Assembly (NCBI RefSeq): GCF_900156575.1
Contig: NZ_FTNY01000002.1
Span: forward strand, 310,001-374,000
From: Chryseobacterium shigense
GTDB lineage: Bacteria > Bacteroidota > Bacteroidia > Flavobacteriales > Weeksellaceae
Direction: 5' to 3'
DNA length: 64,000 bases
Shown in pieces: positions 1 to 8,143 of the stretch (position 1 is its first letter; each line of letters starts with the position of its first letter). A program made the position numbers and the translations under genes. The notes beneath the pieces were generated by a model. That model did not search any database and was not told the origin of the DNA. It worked only from the letters and a program-made list of their open reading frames with translations.

Positions 1-194
1 GGTTTATTCTCAATATCATGACCACAGAAAAAATAAAAGCAATACTCTTATCGCTTCTATTTTGTAAATCTTTTGTAAAATAAATTCAATAAGCTGATTT
101 TCAAACGCATAAATCTTTACTAATATAATACATTCTATTTACAATTAATTTCTGATCATCCCTCCTAATTTTACTTCATCAAAAAATTAATGTT
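1..194. other. AT-rich intergenic, no supported gene
   Basis: All three plus-strand frames stop within the first 85 bases, so at most the last codons of an upstream gene lie here. No promoter with the full TAnnTTTG element is evident before the first gene. Confidence 0.5.
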
Positions 195-1157
195 ATGAAA
201 AAGTTCATATTACTGGTCGCTTTATCAAGCACTTTTATCATGTGTAAAAAAGGAGAAACTGCACAATCTCAGATGGAAGATACTTTACATACTGCGGACA
301 GCGCAGCATCTGCTGCTAATGAAGCCGTACGTTCTATTAATCATACTGCAGACAGGATGATGGATTCAGCCACTGTCAAAATAAAAGATTTTGAAGATAC
401 CCAAGGGGAGATTCAGCAGAAGATAAAAAGTACGGCCAAAATGGTAGATTCCTTGTCTGATAAAATTGCATCCACAAAACTGGAATCAAAAATTGAGAAA
501 AATGATTCTACAGAGAAGAAAATTGAAAAGGTCATCGTCAACGTCCCGGCTCCAAAGGTGATCAAAGAAACCAAGATCATCTATAAAAATCAACCCAAAA
601 ATGACAGCTATGAGCTGAATGCTCCTAAAGACAAAATGGTAAAAACCGGATTGTTGTCTGTAAAAGCAGACCATGCAGAAACCGTAAAAGAGCTTGTCAA
701 AGAAGAGACTGTAAAAAATAACGGATATGTAAAAAGTGAAGAACTTTCCTATATTTCGGTGGAGCCGGTTAGACACGAATCTTCGTATTCTGAAACAAAT
801 CAGAAAGTCTATTATATGGATATTAAGGTTCCGATCCAGAATTTTGATGATTTAATGAATGATTTGAGCAGTATCGGGGATGTAGACAATAAAAACATTC
901 AGGTTTCCGGAAATAATTATACAGATAATACTTTATGCAGCATACTGGTAACGCTTACCGACAAATCAGATCTTGAAAAAGAACCTAAAACTTTCGGTGG
1001 AAAATCACTGGCGGCCATTTCATCCGGCTGGGGTGTCATTACTTCGATCTTCCTCTTTATATTACCATTATGGCCTTTATTTGCTATCGGAGGTATAGCC
1101 TACTATTTTTATAAGAAGAAAAATAAAAATACCACGGACAATACTCCTCAGTCATAA
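195..1157 (+). CDS. DUF4349-type lipoprotein
   Basis: A 320-residue envelope protein. The N-terminus is a short hydrophobic signal ending in a lipobox-like FIMC, so Cys17 is the probable lipidated residue. Residues about 20-110 are rich in Asp, Ser, Ala and Lys and probably helical. Residues about 145-255 resemble the DUF4349 domain (KTGLLSVKADHAETVKELV followed by a segment alternating strand and helix). One strong membrane segment lies at about 283-307, followed by a Lys-rich tail that would be cytoplasmic. The function of DUF4349 proteins is not established. The gene stands alone, with a terminator hairpin immediately after its stop. The family call rests on recognition of the core and is moderately sure. 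Confidence 0.75.
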   Translation: MKKFILLVALSSTFIMCKKGETAQSQMEDTLHTADSAASAANEAVRSINHTADRMMDSATVKIKDFEDTQGEIQQKIKSTAKMVDSLSDKIASTKLESKIEKNDSTEKKIEKVIVNVPAPKVIKETKIIYKNQPKNDSYELNAPKDKMVKTGLLSVKADHAETVKELVKEETVKNNGYVKSEELSYISVEPVRHESSYSETNQKVYYMDIKVPIQNFDDLMNDLSSIGDVDNKNIQVSGNNYTDNTLCSILVTLTDKSDLEKEPKTFGGKSLAAISSGWGVITSIFLFILPLWPLFAIGGIAYYFYKKKNKNTTDNTPQS

Positions 1158-1160
1158 CAG

Positions 1161-1185
1161 AATCCACCAAAAGGTGGATTTTTTT
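1161..1185 (+). terminator. Intrinsic terminator of the DUF4349 gene
   Basis: An 8-bp perfect stem (AATCCACC / GGTGGATT) with an AAAA loop, followed by a T run. It begins 3 bases after the stop codon. Confidence 0.85.
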
Positions 1186-1265
1186 AATATTATTTTAATG
1201 AATATGAAAAATTAAACCCAATTCTTCTTCTTACATTTATATTATTAAGACAAACATCACAATCA

Positions 1266-2297
1266 ATGGACAAGGTACTTCCCAATTTTAAATATGAATT
1301 AGAGAAAAAAGCACCAAGACCAGGACCGGGTGGGATCACCAGAGGGGTTTCTGTGAAAGAATTTGCAGTTTCACAAAATCTTGCCGGAGTCAGCATGCAT
1401 CTGGATCCTGGAGCTATCCGTGAGCTTCACTGGCACGCAAATGCTGCAGAGTGGGGCTATGTTCTGGAAGGACAAATGAGAACAACGGTTATTGATCCGG
1501 AAGGTAATGTTTCAGTTGATATTTTCAATCCGGGGGATGTTTGGTATTTCCCAAGAGGTTTTGGCCATGTATTACAATGTATCAGCAGTGAAAGCTGTCA
1601 TTTCATTCTCATCTTTGACAATGGGGATTTTTCAGAAGACCATACATTCAGTATAACGGATTTTATATCCAGTGTTCCTGCAGAGATTGCCGCGCAAAAT
1701 CTGGGAATTAGTGAAGATGAGGTCAAAAAACTTTATCAGGGAGAAGCTTATTTTGCTCAATGCGAACTTCCGGACATCCATTCGGGAATTTCAATGGCCA
1801 GAAATGAAGTTTCTTTGGTATCAAAGCATCGCTATCCACTTGGTGCACAGCAGCCGATTACGGTTCCAGGCGGTGGATTGCAAAGAGTAGTCACCCAAAA
1901 GGAGTTCAATATTGCCAGGACTATTACAGGCAGTATCTTCGAGATAGAACCCGGAGGGCTGAGAGAAATGCACTGGCATCCTAATGCAGACGAATGGCAA
2001 TATTATATTCAGGGACGTGCAGAAATGGGTGTTTTTCTGGCCGAAGGGCAGTTTGTAAAGGATGAATTTGAAAAAGGTGATGTTGGGTATGTTCCCATGG
2101 GAGCCGGACATTACATCAAAAATATCGGCTCTGAAAAACTGATCGTTCTTCTGGGTTTCAATAATGGTTTGTATGAAGCGATTGATCTGAGCAGCTGGAT
2201 CAGTGGAAATCCAAAAGATATTCTGAAAGGTAATTTCGGTGTGGGTGATGATCTTATTGACAAGTTTCCGAAATCAGATCAGTTGATCATTAAATAA
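1266..2297 (+). CDS. Bicupin, oxalate decarboxylase family
   Basis: 343 residues with two cupin domains, as in OxdC/OxdD, which convert oxalate to formate and CO2 using Mn. Cupin 1 ligands are visible as H55, H57, E62 and H101 (ELHWHANAAEW...GFGHV). Cupin 2 ligands are H236, H238, E243 and H282 (EMHWHPNADEW...GAGHY). Both metal sites look intact. The lid loop that carries the proton donor in Bacillus OxdC (SENS) reads SEDH here at 123-126, so the Glu is kept but the next two residues differ. There is no signal peptide, so the enzyme is probably cytoplasmic. It is a single gene facing the next gene across a shared hairpin. An oxalate decarboxylase is the best reading; another bicupin activity is possible. 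Confidence 0.85.
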   Translation: MDKVLPNFKYELEKKAPRPGPGGITRGVSVKEFAVSQNLAGVSMHLDPGAIRELHWHANAAEWGYVLEGQMRTTVIDPEGNVSVDIFNPGDVWYFPRGFGHVLQCISSESCHFILIFDNGDFSEDHTFSITDFISSVPAEIAAQNLGISEDEVKKLYQGEAYFAQCELPDIHSGISMARNEVSLVSKHRYPLGAQQPITVPGGGLQRVVTQKEFNIARTITGSIFEIEPGGLREMHWHPNADEWQYYIQGRAEMGVFLAEGQFVKDEFEKGDVGYVPMGAGHYIKNIGSEKLIVLLGFNNGLYEAIDLSSWISGNPKDILKGNFGVGDDLIDKFPKSDQLIIK

Positions 2298-2359
2298 TTA
2301 AAGAATAATATCGCTTGAAAAAGCGCTCATATATTATTATAGTAAGTGGTTTGTAAATA

Positions 2360-2386
2360 GAAAGGCTCCCCAGTGGGGAGCCTTTC
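2360..2386. terminator. Bidirectional hairpin between convergent genes
   Basis: A 12-bp perfect stem (GAAAGGCTCCCC / GGGGAGCCTTTC) with a 3-base loop, placed between the cupin gene (plus) and the minus-strand gene that ends at 2388. A long T run is missing on both sides, so termination strength is uncertain. Confidence 0.7.
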
Positions 2387-2387
2387 G

Positions 2388-2753
2388 CTATTTCATATTG
2401 ACTACTTTGTCTACAACAAACTTTGTGTTTCCTCTCCAGGGAAGTGCTCCATTGTATTCTTTGTAATGAAGATCAAAAGTTTTACCGCTGTTGGTTTCCA
2501 ATTGCTTAAAAACTTCAGGATCATTAACAGAAAACTCAAACTCGTAGCTTGTAATGGTTCCTGTTTTCCCTTTTCCAAAACCTTCCTGGATTAATTTTCC
2601 TTCATAGGTTTTGAATACATAGCCTTTTTTTATGGCATAATTCAGGTAGCCGGACTTTACGCCCTCTCCAAAAACGAAAAAGTATTTATACCATACCAAT
2701 ACGCTTACCAGAATAAGGACTACTCCCAGACTGATCCACAAAGTTTTTTTCAT
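2388..2753 (-). CDS. Small membrane-anchored protein of unknown function
   Basis: 121 residues. An N-terminal membrane segment (about residues 4-22, LWISLGVVLILVSVLVWY) is followed by a soluble domain of about 95 residues with many aromatic and lysine residues (KKGYVFKTYEGKLIQEGFG). No catalytic motif is recognised. It begins 25 bases after the stop of the acyl-CoA dehydrogenase on the same strand, so the two are probably co-transcribed, but that gives no clear function. Confidence 0.7.
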   Translation of the reverse strand: MKKTLWISLGVVLILVSVLVWYKYFFVFGEGVKSGYLNYAIKKGYVFKTYEGKLIQEGFGKGKTGTITSYEFEFSVNDPEVFKQLETNSGKTFDLHYKEYNGALPWRGNTKFVVDKVVNMK

Positions 2754-2778
2754 AATAAGTAGTGTGTTTTATATTAAT

Positions 2779-3918
2779 TTATTTTGCGATGCTTCTTGAA
2801 ATCACAATTCTCTGGATCTCGGAAGTCCCTTCATAGATCTGCGTGATCTTCGCATCTCTCATCATTCTTTCTACGTGGTATTCTTTTACATATCCGTATC
2901 CTCCGTGGATCTGTACAGCCTCAATCGTAGTATCCATTGCCACTTGAGATGCATATAATTTTGCCATTGCACCACTCTCAGAGATATCTTTACCAGCATC
3001 CTTTTCAAAAGCTGCCTTGAAGCAAAGCATTCTTGCTGCCGTAATCTGAGTGGCCATATCTGCTAATTTGAATGCGATAGCCTGGTGATTGATAATTTCA
3101 GTTTTGAACGCTTTTCTTGTTTTAGCATATTTCAAAGCTAATTCATACGCTCCTGAAGCGATCCCTAATGCCTGAGAAGCAATACCGATTCTTCCTCCAT
3201 TCAGTACAGCCATTGCAAAATTGAAGCCAAAACCGTCTTCTCCGATTCTGTTTTCTTTCGGTACTTTCACATTATTGAAGATCAAAGAGTGGGTATCACT
3301 TCCTCTGATTCCCAGTTTATCTTCTTTCACACCGATTTCAAAGCCTTCCCATCCTCTTTCTACGATGAAAGCATTAATTCCTTTATGTTTTTTCTCGGGA
3401 TCAGTCTGTGCAATAACAATATAGTAAGAAGCAGTTCCTCCGTTGGTAATCCAATTCTTAATCCCATTTAAAAGATAGTAGTCTCCTTTGTCTTCTGCCG
3501 TTGTTTTTTGAGAAGTAGCATCAGAACCTGCTTCAGGCTCAGATAATGCGAAAGCTCCAATTACCTTTCCGCTGGCCAGAGGAGTAAGGTATTTTACTTT
3601 CTGTTCTTCGGAAGCAAATTTTTCAAGACCTGCACATACCAATGAGTTATTTACAGACATTACAACCGCTGCAGAAGCATCTATTTTTGCGATCTCCTCC
3701 ATGGCCAAAACGTAAGAAACGCTATCCATCCCAGCACCTCCGTATTGAGGATCTACCATCATACCCAAAAGTCCCATTTCACCCATTTTCTTCACTTGTT
3801 CTGTAGGGAATTTCTGGTCGCGGTCTCTTTCGATAACTTCGGGTAATAGTTCATTTTGTGCAAAATCTCTTGCAGCCTGCTGAATCATCAGCTGTTCTTC
3901 CGATAAATTAAAGTCCAT
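2779..3918 (-). CDS. Acyl-CoA dehydrogenase
   Basis: A 379-residue flavoenzyme of the short/medium-chain acyl-CoA dehydrogenase family. It would introduce the alpha,beta double bond into acyl-CoA and pass electrons to ETF. Length matches the family. Visible signatures are the N-terminal helical domain (MDFNLSEEQLMIQQAARDFA), the middle beta-domain FAD-binding stretch (GAFALSEPEAGSDATSQKT), and the C-terminal domain with QIHGGYGYVKEYHVERMMRD. The probable catalytic base is Glu363 in YEGTSEIQ, the position used by short-chain, butyryl-CoA-type enzymes. Substrate chain length cannot be fixed from sequence. An acyl-CoA synthetase starts divergently 300 bp away, consistent with fatty-acid or branched-chain acyl degradation. 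Confidence 0.95.
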   Translation of the reverse strand: MDFNLSEEQLMIQQAARDFAQNELLPEVIERDRDQKFPTEQVKKMGEMGLLGMMVDPQYGGAGMDSVSYVLAMEEIAKIDASAAVVMSVNNSLVCAGLEKFASEEQKVKYLTPLASGKVIGAFALSEPEAGSDATSQKTTAEDKGDYYLLNGIKNWITNGGTASYYIVIAQTDPEKKHKGINAFIVERGWEGFEIGVKEDKLGIRGSDTHSLIFNNVKVPKENRIGEDGFGFNFAMAVLNGGRIGIASQALGIASGAYELALKYAKTRKAFKTEIINHQAIAFKLADMATQITAARMLCFKAAFEKDAGKDISESGAMAKLYASQVAMDTTIEAVQIHGGYGYVKEYHVERMMRDAKITQIYEGTSEIQRIVISRSIAK

Positions 3919-4216
3919 AAAAAATAATAATTAGATAGCCGTAAATTTACACTTTTTAACGAAATCTGAAAATAGAATTGGAAATTAGAGAGCAGGTAGC
4001 AGGGATCAGGTGGCAGAGATCAGGGACTGAAGGTGATACAGACTAAAATTCAGGTCCAGGTTAAATACTATAAAGCACGGTATTTTTTAGATCATGATCA
4101 TGAATTCTTTGTTTGTTATGGCAGGCATTCAATTAATTTTCAATTGGTGATTTGTCTTTACTACAATTAAAAAAAATGCTTATATTTAAAATTCTTTAAA
4201 AATTGCTTAAAAAATC
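3919..4216. other. Divergent intergenic region
   Basis: Lies between the divergent acyl-CoA dehydrogenase and acyl-CoA synthetase genes. It contains a degenerate CAGG-rich stretch at about 3990-4035 (imperfect copies of GCAGGTAGCAGGGATCAGG) and AT-rich flanks that presumably hold both promoters. No ORF, RNA gene or strong hairpin is seen. Confidence 0.5.
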
Positions 4217-5995
4217 ATGACAATCAAAAGATTATTCGATATTCCACACTACGCTTTAGAAAAATTTCCTAAAACGGATATGTTTGTAACCAAATATCAG
4301 GGCGAATGGAAAAAAACTTCGACGTTAGAGTTTATCAATCAGGGAAATAAAATATCCAGAGGACTTTTGAAACTGGGGATAAAACCTGGAGATAAAATCG
4401 CTCTCATCACTACCAATTCCCGTACAGAATGGGCAGTGATGGATTTTGGATTGTCTCAGATCGGTGTGGTTTCCGTTCCTGTTTATCCGAGTATTTCGGC
4501 TGAAGATTATGAATTCATCTTTAATAATGCTGAAATACAGTACTGTTTTGTATCTGACAAGGAACTTCTCACCAAGGTGATGAAGGTAAAACATAATATT
4601 CCTTCTCTTCAGGGCATTTTTACCTTCGACAATATAAGCGGAGCGGCCAACTGGAGAGAAATTATGGATCTCGGAGAGGATGATTCTACCCAAATTGAAG
4701 TAGAAGATCTTTCCAATGCGATCAATTCTGAAGATCTGGCCACTATTATTTATACTTCAGGAACTACAGGAAGGCCCAAAGGAGTAATGCTTACTCATCA
4801 TAATATTGTTTCCAATGTTCTGGGTGCTATTCCAAGAATTCCAAAGAAAAAAAGCCTCGACTACAAGGATTCAAGAGCATTAAGCTTCCTTCCGATCTGT
4901 CATATTTTTGAAAGAATGCTTTTCTATCTTTACCAGTATAGTGGATTTTCTATCTACTTCGCTGAAAGCATTGATAAAATGGGCGAAAATATAAAAGAAG
5001 TGAAGCCCCATTATATGACGGTGGTGCCGAGATTGGTAGAAAAAGTGTATGATAAGATTTACAATACAGGTTCGTCTGCAGGCGGTCTGAAATCAAAAAT
5101 ATTCTTCTGGGCTCTGAATTTAATCAGCAAAAAGAAGGTGATTGGAAAACCGTCCGGACTGCAGGAAATCATCGCCGACAAACTGGTTTTTTCTAAATGG
5201 AGAGAAGGTTTGGGAGGTGAAATTATCACGCTGGTTTCCGGTTCTGCCGCTTTGTCCACCCGATTGAATATGATGTTCCAGAATGCCGGAATTCCTATTC
5301 TGGAAGGATATGGCTTAACAGAAACGTCACCGGTCATTGCTGTCAACAGTTTTGATAAAATGAAGGTAGGAACTGTAGGTGCTCCACTGGATAACTTACA
5401 GGTAAAGATTCAGGAAGATGGTGAAATTACCGTTAAAGGACCTTCCGTTTTTAAAGGTTATTTTAAAGCTGAAGAAATGACCAGAGAAGCATTTACTGAG
5501 GATGGATTTTTCAAAACAGGGGATATCGGACATATCGATGCTGAAGGCTTTTTACAGATCACTGACCGTAAAAAAGAAATGTTCAAAACGTCAGGAGGAA
5601 AATATATTGCTCCCCAAATGATTGAAAATCTGGCAAAAGCATCTAAATTCATTGAACAGATCATGGTGGTCGGTGATGGTGAAAAAATGCCGTGTGCATT
5701 GGTACAGCCTGACTTTGAATTTGCTAAAAACTGGGCCATGAGAAACAACCTTACTATAGGATCTACTCCGGCAGAAATTGCAAAAAGTCCGGAATTAAAG
5801 GAGAGAATTGAAAAGGAAATGGAAGGCATCAACGAACACCTCGGAAACTGGGAAAAAATTAAAAGAGTTGAGCTTACTCCTGAAGTATGGGCCATCGAAA
5901 CAGGATTGCTTACTCCTACTTTAAAGCTTAAAAGAAAAGCTGTCAAGGAGAAATTTATGGATTTATACAACAAGATGTACGAGCATCACGAATAA
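4217..5995 (+). CDS. Long-chain acyl-CoA synthetase (AMP-forming)
   Basis: 592 residues, the usual length of FAA1-type (COG1022) long-chain fatty acid-CoA ligases that activate fatty acids through an acyl-adenylate. The AMP-binding P-loop YTSGTTGRPKG lies at 179-189. Further motifs are EGYGLTETSPV (A5-like), FKTGDIGHIDAEGFLQITDRKKEMFKTSGGKY split over the A7/A8 region (GDIG and the hinge DRKKE), and the C-terminal catalytic region. There is no signal peptide, so it is cytosolic or peripherally membrane-bound. It has its own terminator. Together with the divergent acyl-CoA dehydrogenase it fits entry into beta-oxidation or lipid recycling. Chain-length preference is inferred from family only. 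Confidence 0.93.
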   Translation: MTIKRLFDIPHYALEKFPKTDMFVTKYQGEWKKTSTLEFINQGNKISRGLLKLGIKPGDKIALITTNSRTEWAVMDFGLSQIGVVSVPVYPSISAEDYEFIFNNAEIQYCFVSDKELLTKVMKVKHNIPSLQGIFTFDNISGAANWREIMDLGEDDSTQIEVEDLSNAINSEDLATIIYTSGTTGRPKGVMLTHHNIVSNVLGAIPRIPKKKSLDYKDSRALSFLPICHIFERMLFYLYQYSGFSIYFAESIDKMGENIKEVKPHYMTVVPRLVEKVYDKIYNTGSSAGGLKSKIFFWALNLISKKKVIGKPSGLQEIIADKLVFSKWREGLGGEIITLVSGSAALSTRLNMMFQNAGIPILEGYGLTETSPVIAVNSFDKMKVGTVGAPLDNLQVKIQEDGEITVKGPSVFKGYFKAEEMTREAFTEDGFFKTGDIGHIDAEGFLQITDRKKEMFKTSGGKYIAPQMIENLAKASKFIEQIMVVGDGEKMPCALVQPDFEFAKNWAMRNNLTIGSTPAEIAKSPELKERIEKEMEGINEHLGNWEKIKRVELTPEVWAIETGLLTPTLKLKRKAVKEKFMDLYNKMYEHHE

Positions 5996-6005
5996 AGATA
6001 CAATG

Positions 6006-6034
6006 AGCTGTTTCAGAAATGAAGCAGCTTTTTT
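6006..6034 (+). terminator. Terminator of the acyl-CoA synthetase gene
   Basis: A stem AGCTG.TTC / GAA.CAGCT with one internal mismatch, followed by a T run. Its core is repeated in inverted orientation in the terminator at 6151-6185. Confidence 0.75.
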
Positions 6035-6150
6035 ATTATCAACACAAGGATCTTAAACTTTTATCAATCGTAAAGTTTCAATTCAGGACAAAGGAGTTTT
6101 AGTCTCGAAGAGAATCCAATCTCAAACGTTTAGCTAAAATCTTATACCAA

Positions 6151-6185
6151 AAAAAATGTGCTTCATTTCTGAAACACATTTTTTT
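6151..6185 (-). terminator. Terminator of the minus-strand coiled-coil gene
   Basis: AAAAAATGTG pairs with CACATTTTTT around an AT-rich centre. Read on the minus strand it ends in a T run, 20 bases past the stop at 6205. Confidence 0.75.
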
Positions 6186-6204
6186 ATATGATTTAAAATC
6201 GCAA

Positions 6205-6981
6205 TTAGAATTTAATTACGGATTTCATTCTGTCGTTTTCTTCCATTACCAATTCGTCATCTACAAGAATTTTTCCTGAGTGCTCATCAATAATGATTTT
6301 CTTTCTCTGTGCGATCTCCATTTGCTTCTGAGGCGGAATGGTAAAGAATGAACCTTTTGGCGCCCCTCTTTCTAATCCTACAACAGCCAAACCGTTGATA
6401 GAGCTCTTTCTGATTCTGTTATATGAAGCCAATAATCTTTCGTCAATCTTACTTGCATACTCTTTAGACTGCTCTATTAAGTAGTCTTCTTCTTTTTGAG
6501 TTTCAGAAACAAGACCGTTTAATTCTTCTTTTTTGAATTTTAAATGGTTCTTTAAATCACTGATTTTCCCATTAAGTTCGCTTAAAGTTTCATTTTTGTG
6601 AGCAATTTTAACTCCGAATTCTTTAATTCTTTTATCAGCAAGCTGAATTTCCAACTCCTGGAATTCCATTTCTTTTCCTAATGCTTCAAACTCTTTATTG
6701 TTTCTTACCGTATCCTGCTGAGATTTGTATTTTTCAATTAAAGTTTTTGCATGGTTGATCACTTCATGCTTTGTTTTGATCTGGTCGTCCTGATCTTTGA
6801 TATCTGCATGAAATTTTTCAGCTCTTTTTTCAAGTCCTTCAATCTCAATTTCAAGATCTTCAACTTCAATTGGCAATTCTCCTCTGGTATTTCGGATTTC
6901 ATCCAATCTTGAATCAATGATCTGTAAATCGTATAAAGCTCTTAATTTTTCTTCAACTGAAATATCGTTGGTTTTTGCCAT
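6205..6981 (-). CDS. Coiled-coil protein of the CT398/DUF164 zinc-ribbon family, ribbon cysteines lost
   Basis: 258 residues. Residues about 10-180 form a long charged coiled-coil with heptad-like Leu/Ile spacing. The C-terminal region (VVGLERGAPKGSFFTIPPQ at about 199-217, then RKKIIIDEHSGKILVDDEL) has the layout of the DUF164/CT398 zinc ribbon, where family members carry two CxxC pairs. This protein has no cysteine at all, so it cannot bind zinc that way. It starts 3 bases after the Nif3-like gene's stop, a tight operon that recurs in this lineage as far as I recall. Its role is unknown; the family has been suggested to act in nucleic-acid or secretion-related processes. Confidence 0.8.
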   Translation of the reverse strand: MAKTNDISVEEKLRALYDLQIIDSRLDEIRNTRGELPIEVEDLEIEIEGLEKRAEKFHADIKDQDDQIKTKHEVINHAKTLIEKYKSQQDTVRNNKEFEALGKEMEFQELEIQLADKRIKEFGVKIAHKNETLSELNGKISDLKNHLKFKKEELNGLVSETQKEEDYLIEQSKEYASKIDERLLASYNRIRKSSINGLAVVGLERGAPKGSFFTIPPQKQMEIAQRKKIIIDEHSGKILVDDELVMEENDRMKSVIKF

Positions 6982-6984
6982 ATC

Positions 6985-8082
6985 TTAAATGAAATAATTT
7001 ACTGGGTTTGTTTTTTCAATAGATTTTGAAATTGCAAATGTACTAAATTTTTGTGACAAAATTTCAAATAATTGTTGAGTTACAAATTGTTCTGATTCAT
7101 AATGACCTATGTCACAGATCAGCATTTTGGATTCCGCCATGAAATAATCGTGGTATTTGATGTCTCCGGTAAGATAAGCATCACATTTCTTTGACAAAGC
7201 TGATTTTATTCCGCTCGCTCCGGATCCTCCAAGAACGCCTACTCTTTTGATTTTTTTATGGGTAAAATCTGAATGTCTGATGATCTCAAGCCCGAATTTT
7301 TCTTTGACAAGTCTTAAAAAATCCTTTTCCTCCATTTCCTCCTGAAGTTCGCCATACATCCCCAAACCGGAGTGCTGATTTTCATTATCCAGCTGATAAA
7401 TCTGATGCGCTACTTCTTCATAAGGATGTGCAGCCTTCATTGCTGAAAGGATCGCATTCTGCTTATAGCCTTCAAAGATAACAGAGATCATGTCTTCATC
7501 TGCATTTTCACGGATGTTTTGTTGTCCCGAGAATGGATTGGAGCCTTCCACAGGTCTGAAAGTCCCGTTTCCGTTGAGCTTGAAACTGCACTCATCATAA
7601 AAACCGATATTTCCGGCACCCGCAGAGAAAAGAGCTTCTTTTACTTTGTCAGAATGGTCTTTAGGGACAAAAACAGTCAATTGTTTCAGATTATTTTTTT
7701 TAGGCTGAAGAATTTTGAGGTCTTTCAATCCTAAATGGCCGCATATTCCGTGGTTAACGCCAAAGAAGTCATTATCAAATGCTGTATGTATGGCATAAAT
7801 GGCGATTTTATTTTCAATCGCTTTTAGCACTGCTCTTTCTACATAATTCTTTCCTGTCAGTGATTTTAATCCCGAAAAAATAATGGGATGAAAACATACA
7901 ATCAGGTTACAGTTTTTCTGAATAGCCTCCTCCACAACATGCTCCAATGCATCATGGCAGACCAGTATCCCGCTGACATTCCTGCCCGGAACCCCACAAA
8001 GCAATCCTACATTGTCAAAATCTTCTGCCTGCTGCAGGGGAATACGGTGCTCTATTTTTGAAATTACTTCGCTTATTGTCAT
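6985..8082 (-). CDS. Nif3-like dinuclear metal-centre protein (YbgI family)
   Basis: 365 residues, the long form of the family, in which a PII/CutA-like domain (about 135-240) is inserted between the two halves of the Nif3 fold. Nif3/YbgI proteins form hexameric toroids with a di-metal site and are annotated as GTP cyclohydrolase 1 type 2 homologues, though the true activity is unsettled. Visible site elements are FHP at 64-66 (many members have HHP), HTAFDN near 98-103, and GDIKYHDYF and CDIGHYESEQF near the C-terminus. The start MTISEVISKIEHRIPLQQAEDFDNVG matches the family start. It is the first gene of a two-gene operon with the coiled-coil protein. Confidence 0.92.
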   Translation of the reverse strand: MTISEVISKIEHRIPLQQAEDFDNVGLLCGVPGRNVSGILVCHDALEHVVEEAIQKNCNLIVCFHPIIFSGLKSLTGKNYVERAVLKAIENKIAIYAIHTAFDNDFFGVNHGICGHLGLKDLKILQPKKNNLKQLTVFVPKDHSDKVKEALFSAGAGNIGFYDECSFKLNGNGTFRPVEGSNPFSGQQNIRENADEDMISVIFEGYKQNAILSAMKAAHPYEEVAHQIYQLDNENQHSGLGMYGELQEEMEEKDFLRLVKEKFGLEIIRHSDFTHKKIKRVGVLGGSGASGIKSALSKKCDAYLTGDIKYHDYFMAESKMLICDIGHYESEQFVTQQLFEILSQKFSTFAISKSIEKTNPVNYFI

Positions 8083-8143
8083 TTTATTCTGTATGTTTGC
8101 TACGAAAATAACGATAATTTGTTAATTTTAAAAAACATTAAAA

